NCBI RefSeq assembly: GCF_032854445.1
Contig: NC_088295.1
Coordinates: forward strand, 93,923,805 to 93,987,804
Length of the DNA stretch: 64,000 bases
From: Liolophura sinensis
Lineage: Eukaryota; Mollusca; Polyplacophora; Chitonida; Chitonidae
Direction: 5' to 3'
The notes under the pieces are model-generated. The model was given only the letters and a program-made list of their open reading frames with translations, was not told the origin of the DNA and ran no database searches. Positions 51,501-60,500 of the stretch are shown piece by piece. A program made the translations under genes and the position numbers. The stretch's first letter is position 1. Each line of letters opens with the position of its first letter.

Positions 51501-54500
51501 TTATTTTTAACAGAACAAATATTCCTCTTTATTCACAGGGCTCCAGATCTGATAAGATCATTTCCAAAGGTTCACACAACAATGTCATTATTGAGGGGTC
51601 AAAGGGTTGACTAAAATGCCACTGTCAGAATTCCACAAAACCTGTTAATGTTGTTAACGACCTAAAATTCCTCTCACCAAAGAGCAATTTTAGAGGCAAT
51701 AAACGTGACCAAATATTACTGTAGGTGATAAAACTTTTCCCAATAGGATATTATTCAGCCTCCTACAAGAAAACACCTTTCTAGGATGAATGGACCTCTC
51801 AGAAACAGGAAAAATGAGCAACATCGTCTTGGATGAAACTTTAGGTCTATCACCATTGTAGTCAAAGCTACTCAGGTTGATAAATACGATGTCCACAGAC
51901 TCTGTGCTATTTCAGCGTGTCCTTTATTTGTATGCCTTTGCCCATTCTCACTACTTGAGGAGCTTTGGTCACAATAATTCACACACCACTTTTGACATAA
52001 TTTCCTGTAGAATGTCCGTCCTCACCAGACATCCTCACCACAATCAGCTATTCTCACCTTCATAGGATTTGTGAAACTTCCATTAGTAAGTTCCTGTGCT
52101 TGCCCCCATGTTTCTCCAAACGCCTCTAACAAATATGGCATTTTGTCCAGGCCTTGATACACTCTATAGCAGTCCTGTCAAGGAGAGATAACAACCATAA
52201 TTGAGACACCAGTGGTGTAACTTAACGCTTTCCTCATCAAAGAGTAGAAAATCTCTCCGGCAACCAACTTTGCCAATGTGCCTGCCCCCACCAGAAAGTG
52301 CATTTCTTTTGCCGATCAGTCCGGTCTAAAGTATCAGAAGTCAGTAATGTTATTCATTGAAACACAAATTCTTCAGCATGGCATTAAGTACAATCAAACA
52401 GGCAACTAAATAAATAAATTTTATTGAAGCAAATCCTCCGCCGAAGCAAAATAAAAACAAACCCTCAAATAAAATGGCTGTCACAACAACCTAGAGAAGG
52501 AGGCTATTTGTACTCTTCACAATCTGGGACGTTTCGTTACACAACTTGCAAGAGTACAACCCTGCGGAATTTCCCCTATCACAGAGAATGTACTTTCATC
52601 CCTGGGTTGACTGCAATGCTTTTACAGTTGTCAAGTGACGATGCATCACTTTTTGACAAATTATAAAGGCCCTCCCGGAAATGCCGATAGAAACTCGTGG
52701 GCTTCAAAATCAGCTACTACAAATGTGGAATACAACCATTACAAGCGACAATGGCAGTCTGTTCGGTCTTGGAAGGTAACGATTCCATGGGCGACTGAAG
52801 TGGAATATGGATGTGGAACCCGGCACACGTAAATACATCGTGTGCTCCATTTGCAGTGAATACACCGACGTCAAGCTTTGCACTGACCCTAATGACAGGA
52901 CTTAAAATGATCCTTTTATTCATGGCTGCAGTTTAGCATGTAACAATGCACTTTCAGAAGTACATTATGAAAAAGGCATTAAAATGATTCTGACATTTTT
53001 TTTTTTTTCTGACAAGAAATTATCACGCTTCACAAGAAACTCTTAACTGGCCCTGGTTGAATCATTGATAATCACATAAAATTTGCCACCTGAAGAATAC
53101 TAAACTTTAGGTGAAATACAGTAATTTACAGAATATTTCACTCATACGACAGCAGACAGCATTATGGTGAGGAAACCAAGACCATCCACGGATTGCTAGC
53201 AGCATTTCCCACATACACAGCGGACAGTAATTATGGTGGGGAAACCCAAGACCATCCACGGATTGCTAGCAGCATTTCCCACATACAACAGCAGACAGTA
53301 TTATGGTGGGGAAACCCAAGACCATCCACGGATTGCTAGCAGCATTTCCCACATACAACAGCAGACAGTATTATGGTGGGAAACCCAAGACCATCCACGG
53401 ATTGCTAGCAGCATTTCCCACATACAACAGCGCACAGTATTATGGTGGGGAAACCCCAAGACCATCCATGGATTGCTAGCAGCATTTCCCACATACAACA
53501 GCGGACAGTATTATGGTGGGGAAACCCAAGACCATCCACGGATTGCTAGCAGCATTTCCCACATACAACAGCAGACAGTATTATGGTGGGGAAACCCAAA
53601 ACCATCCACGGACTGCTAGCAGCATTTCCCACATACAACAGCGGACAGTATTATGGTGGGGAAACCCAAGGCCATCCACGGATTGCTAGCAGTATTCCCC
53701 ACATGCGACAGGCAAGGAAGCCAGCATGAACTGGACCTGAACTCATCACCATCTGAAAGGCGCCAGGGCCACTGCCTTAGTGGCTCCCTAACTCGGCCAT
53801 GGGGGCCCCTACCAGGCATATGACATGTTAAATATTTGTTGCTGGAATCTTACTTCCTGCTAGGTATTTGAACATTAAAATTTCAGGCCAATTGAAAATA
53901 TTTCAGGGCAACCAGGTTTAAGATTTTGGTTGCTCTGATGGCAACCACCTGAAAAAGTAAAGTTAAACCACTGGATAGAGGGGAGAAAATCATAGATGAG
54001 AGGGCGTGCAGCAGAAAGACTCTCAGCAGGGTTGGGATTAAGAGAAGAACGCTTATTTGGGTTACACATGGATCGCCATCCGTCTAATTATGGGGAACGG
54101 TTGCCTTTTCGCCTGGAGCTAAGGCTAAGATTCAAACATTTTAAGTTCACAGAGAAAAGGGCTTTAAAATCTGAACAGCAGGACAAGTTTAAGTCGATTT
54201 ACTCTGGCACTTGTCATCATACTGTCATCATTTTGGACGATGAGCAGTCTGCACTCATAGCAATCTATGGGCATTATATTAATCATTTTGGACATTAAAC
54301 GCGCCTCCACACTAAAGACTTCCACGTAGCCACGCACACTGAAAGTCAGCTAAAATGGTCAGTTGATCTCCGAGAAAATGTCGAAAAAGTAAGGGGACAA
54401 TTTCTGTCACGGAAAAAACACTTCTTTCGTGGGACTTTCACGATGACTTTACATATGAAATGAGTGAAGACAAATGATTGACTAGACTCTAATGTAAAGT

Positions 54501-57500
54501 ATGTTTGGAAAATATTCCCAAGATTCGTGGCGAGGCAAAGATTCGAGGCATCGGTGGACAGTCACTGCAGCCCCTCATAAACCATGTGGACGGTGTAACT
54601 TACGTCCACAAATCCAATGTGACAAGACATGTCAAGTCCGGATCTTTGCATGACTGGGCAAAGCTAAAATTCTGTTTATTTAGGCAATGAGAACCATCGG
54701 CAACAACAACATGCACTGTTTGCAGCACGAGTAGCACACAGGTTACCATCACCGGAGATTAATGCCAACCCTGCTCAGATAGCTTATGAAGAGAACAACG
54801 AGTAACATTACCAGAGCTTGGACGTAACTATAAAACAACTGAGGCCTTCTAGCTACAAATTGCTTGAGCAAGGTATAAACTGAAACTAGACAAAAAGTTG
54901 GCATCAGTAATCATAAACAGAAACTCACCTGCAGGTTGGCTTTCTTTCGCTGAAATTTTTTGGAAAGGCGTTGGAAATCAGGAATTCTTCGCAGCTGATC
55001 TTCCTGTAGAATTTGTCGTAACTCTGTGTCTTCCATGAATGACTCCACAATATTGAGTCGCTCCTCTGGTAGAGCCAGAAATAAAAATATCGTAAGGGTC
55101 AAGCTTCTAGTGTACAGGGCAGACAAAACTACTGCTATGACCAAATGCCAAGCCGAGTCATAAACATGTACATCCGATGTGTATCAGAGTGGGCTGGCAA
55201 TTCATCTCAAACCACATTCTTACTGAAGTTAAAGGCATGTGTATTTGTGGTATTTACAGGTATGTACATGTAAAGGAATGTTACTTGATACATGTACCAA
55301 CCTCCAAAAATTGACCCCAATACAAAGGTCATCTGTTTTATGGGCTCATAAACCTACCCCCTCTGACTAGTCACTGACAAACTTTTCCACATCTAAAATA
55401 TGTAACATGCAGACTTTTTAAAGCTTATAAACCATTCTTGGTGAAGCTTATGTATCATGTTGATATCAACCAAGACTGTGGTATACGGTGGGGAAACCCA
55501 AGACCATCCACGGATTGCTAGCAGCATTTCCCACATACAACAGCAGACAGTATTATGGTGGGGAAACCCAAGACCATCCACGGATTGCTAGCAGCATTTC
55601 CCACATACAACAGCGGACAGTATTATGGTGGGGAAACCCAAGACCATCCACGGATTGCTAGCAGCATTTCCCACATACAACAGCAGACAGTATTATGGTG
55701 GGGAAACCCAAGACCATCCACCGATTGCTAGCAGCATTTCCCACATACAACAGCGGACAGTATTATGGTGGGGGAAACAGAAGACCATCCACATATTGCT
55801 AGCAGCATTTCCCACATACAACAGCGGACAGTATTATGGTGGGGAAACCCAAGACCATCCACGGATTGCTAGCAGCATTTCCCACATACAACAGCGGACA
55901 GTATTATGGTGGGGAAACCCAAGACCATCCACGGATTGCTAGCAGCATTTCCCACATACAACAGCGGACAGCATTATGGTGGGGAAACCCAAAACCATCC
56001 AAGGATTGCTGGCTGACCTTTCCACGTATGGCCAGAGAGGAAGCCACATGAGATGAACTTGAATTCAGAGCAACCAGAGCAGGTCAATACGCTGCGCTAT
56101 CTGGACTTTGAGACAGACACTGTAACCATTAGGCCACCAAAGCAGTCGTATCCTTTTGATATCAACCAATGGCTGCATATCTAACAATGGCTGCATATCA
56201 ACCAATGGCCACATATCAACCACTGGCTGTATATTAACCAATGGCTGCATATCAACAAATGTGTGCATATCTAACAATGGCCCCAAATCAGCCCATGGCT
56301 GCATATCAACCAATGCCTGCATGTCAATCAATGGCTGCATATCAACCTATGACTGAAGATCAACCAATGGCTGCATATCTAACAATGGCTGCATATCAAC
56401 CAATGGCTGCATATCTTACAATGGCTGCATATCTAACAATGGCTGCTTATTAACCTATGGCTGAATATCAACCAATGGCTACATATCTAACAATGGCTGC
56501 ATATCTAACAATGGCTGCATATCTAACAATGGCTGCATATAAACCAATGGCTGCATATCTAACAATGGCTGCATATCAACCAATGGCTGCATATCAACCA
56601 ATGGCTGCATATCAACCAATGGCCGCATATCTAACAATGGCCGCATATCAACCAATGGCCGCATATCTAACAATGGCTGCATATGTTATTTATTTTTATT
56701 TATTTGATTGGTGTTTTATGCCGTACTCAAGAATGTTTCACTTATAAGACAGCGGCCAGCATTATGGTGGGTGGAAATCGGGCAGAGCCCGGGGCAAACC
56801 CACGACCATGCTGGAGAGGAAGCCAGCATGAGCTGGACTTGAACTCACAGCGACCGCATTGGTGAGAGGCTCCTGAGTCCTTACGCTGCGCTAGCGCGTT
56901 AACCAACTGAACCGCGGAGGCCCCCTGCATATCTTACAATGGACGCATATTAACCTATGGCTGCATATCTAATAATGGCTGCATATCAACCAATGGCTGC
57001 ATACCAACCAATGGTGAAGAATAAAATGTCCGAAAGAAAGTTTACCTATCCTATTGATATCAACCAGTGGCTGTTTTACCCACTGTGACAACAGCCTCTG
57101 ACCTTGGGCCGTCCGACATTTATTCAACAGTCCCAGGATGCACTGGTTCTTATTCCCACCTGCATTTGACAAAAGAATAAATGTTGTCATATGAAGTTTA
57201 CATTCTGTTGCTTTTCTATTTTAACACTTCAAGAATACCCAGCTTAATTTGACTAGAAGATGACAGGAATCTCTCTGAAGATCAGTCTATATTTACATTA
57301 TACCAAAAAACCAAATATCACATATAATAATTTACCAGATTTATTCACATCTTGATGTGTACCATCAATAGTGGATCTGCATGTACTTTATGCTCAACTC
57401 ACACTAGTTTTACTCACCCCCCACCCACCACCTCCCTTTGTCCCTGGCCTGACATCCTCACCTCCCTTTGTCCCTGGCCTGACATCCCCACCTCCCTTTG

Positions 57501-60500
57501 TCCCCGGCCTCACACCCCCATCTCCCTTTGTCCCTGGTCTGACATCCCCACCTCCCTTTGTCCCTGGCCTGACATCCCCAATCCCTTTGTCCCTGCCCTC
57601 ACACCCCCACCTCCCTTTGTAACTGGCCTCACACCCCCACCTCCCTTTGTCCCCGGCCTCACACCCCCACCTCCCTTTGTCCCCGGCCTCACAGCCTCAC
57701 CTCCATTGTCCTTGGCCTCACACCCCCACCTCTATTTGTCCCCAGCCTCACACCCCCACCTCCCTTTGTCCCTGGCCTCCCTTTGTCCCTGGCCTCCCTT
57801 TGTCCCCGGCCTCACACCCCCACCTCTCTTTGTCCCTGGCCTCACACCCCCACCTCCCTTTGTCCCCGGCCTCACACCCCCACCTCCCTTTGTCCCCAGC
57901 CTCACACCCTCACCTCCCATTGTCCCTGGCCTCACATCCCCACCTCCCTTAGTCCCCAGCCTCACCTCCCATTGTCCCTAGCCTCACACCCCCACCTCCC
58001 TTTGTCCCCAGCCTCACACCCTCACCTCCCTTTGTCCCTGGCCTCACATCCCCACCTCCCTTGTATTGTTGCTTTTTGTATGTTTGAATGTATGTACCTT
58101 CACTTTCCAAATTACACGATGCTTTATGTTCTTTTATATATGCTGATGTATTTTGATTGAACTCATTTCCTATATATTGTTTTCTCTGTAAGGGCCTTGG
58201 GGAAGAACAGTTTAATTGTAAATTAGCCGAGCTAAATTCAATAATTATTAATTATCCGCCTTTATCCACTGGCTCCATGCCCACCTCCCCAATTATCCCA
58301 TGGACTCACCTTCTAGAGAGTTAGGCAGCAGGTTCAGGGCTCTGACAGCAGCTGCATCTAGCCGTAAATACTGATCCAAATCAAACGATGTCAAGCTGAA
58401 CTGGTTAAAATTATCTTCATCTGATAACAACTGAAGCACAATAAACATACCTCCTGTCAATCAGATAAATGTATGTGTATTGTGCAGGCAATAACAGTCA
58501 TCAAAAATCAATTCATCAACAATGTTTGCAGATAAATATGGCGTTAGTGAGCCAGTGTAGCAGCAACCTTGCAATCCAGGTATTTCATCTTCCCTCCGGG
58601 TATCTCATCTTCCCTCCAGGTATTTGATCTTACCTCCAGCTATCTGGTCTTACCTCCAGGTATTTGATCTTACATCCACATATTTCATCTTACCTCCAGG
58701 TATTTGATCTTACATCCGGGTATTTCATCTTACCTCCACATATTTCATCTTACCTCCAGGTATGTGATCTTACTTCCACATATTTGTTTTTACCTCCAGG
58801 TATTTGATCTTACCTCCACACATTTGTTTTTACCTCCAGGTATTTAATCTTACATCAAGGTATTTGATCTTACATCTACATATTTGTTTTTACCTCCAGG
58901 TATTTGTGTTTACCTCCAGGCATTTGATCTTACATCCAGGTATTTGATCTTACATCCTCAAATTTGTTTTCACCTCGAGGTATTAGATCTTACCTCTAGG
59001 TATTTGATCTTACTTCCACGTATTTGATCCTACCTCCAGGAATTTGATTTTTACCTCCACATATTTGATGTTATCTCCACATATTTGATCTTACCTCCAG
59101 GAATTTGATTTTTACCTCCACGTATTTGATCTCACCTTTAGGTATTTGATCTTACATGTAACCCTTGGTTTTGATCTTTCCAAGCATTTGATTTTACCAA
59201 ATTTGCTCTCAACTCTTAGTTTTGTTCTCACCTGCATCTCATCTCCAGGTATTTGATCTGACCTCCAGGTATTTGGTCTTACATTAAGGTCTTTGTTCAC
59301 AACTTCAGGTATTTGATCACACCTTCAGGTATTTGACACCATCTCCAAGTATTTTACTTCACCCTCAGTTATCTGACCTCACCTCCAGGTATTTGGTTTT
59401 ACATTCTGGTATTTGGTCAGAACTTCAGGTATTTGATCACACCTTCAGGTATTTGACTTCATCCCAAAGTATTTTACCTCACCCTCAGGTATCTGATCTC
59501 ACCACCAGGTATTTGGTCTCACAACTTCAGGTATTTGATCACACCTTCAGGTATTTTACTTCACCCTCAGGTATCTGATCTCACCTCCAGGTATTTGGTT
59601 TTACATTCTGGTATTTGATCAGAACTTCAGGTATTTAATCACACCTTCAGGTATTTGACTTCATCCCAAAGTATTTTACCTCACCCTCAGGTATCTGATC
59701 TCACCACCAGGTATTTGGTCTCACAACTTCAGGTATCTGATCATACCTTCAGGTATTTGATCATACCTGCAGGTATTTGACCACACCTTCAGGTATTTGA
59801 CCACACCTTCAGGTATTTTTCATCTCCAGGTATTTAAGCTTACCTCAAGGTACCTGTATGTTTTTGTATCCCACTTTCAGGTATTTGATCTTACCTCAAG
59901 GTATTTGATGAGACTGGAGATACAGCTCATGGCATGGCATTTGTCCATCTCCGCTGAAATACAGGAATAATCAGAGTCAGGAAATTCAACATTAAAAACA
60001 AGACCACTGATGCTGCTAGAAGATTTTGATACAGACTTGATATTTTCTGTATCATCTATAACTTTCTTATAAACTGATCTCTATCTTTTTTACCATTGAT
60101 ACAGATATAGTGTTTGATGTACATAGCTGGACATTGACACATTAAATAACGAAAACTCCTGGTTCCTGATTCAGATGCACCTTTACAGGAACAATACAAG
60201 GCATCATAGCTGTTATTATACAAAAGGTAATTTAATGACAGCCAAACATGACAGAACACAACGACCCAACAGAACACACCACAACCAAACAGGACAGAAA
60301 ACAACAACCAAACAGAACACACAACAACCAAACAGAACATACCACAACCAAACAAGACAGAAAACAATAACCAAACTAAACATACCACAACCAAACAGGC
60401 CAGAAAACAACAACCAAACAGAACACACAACAACCAAACAGAACACATAACCACCAAACAGAACACATCACCACCAAACAGAACACATCACAACCCAACA

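Noticed and set aside
56241-56747. [16 protein letters not shown] repeat protein on the plus strand
   Set aside because: Antisense of the exon-D-derived 18-bp array; only its origin is of interest.
57352-58160. Proline-rich open frame of 209 codons resembling an extensin or mucin
   Set aside because: It is a 30-bp CT-rich intronic array of MSH2 read on the wrong strand.
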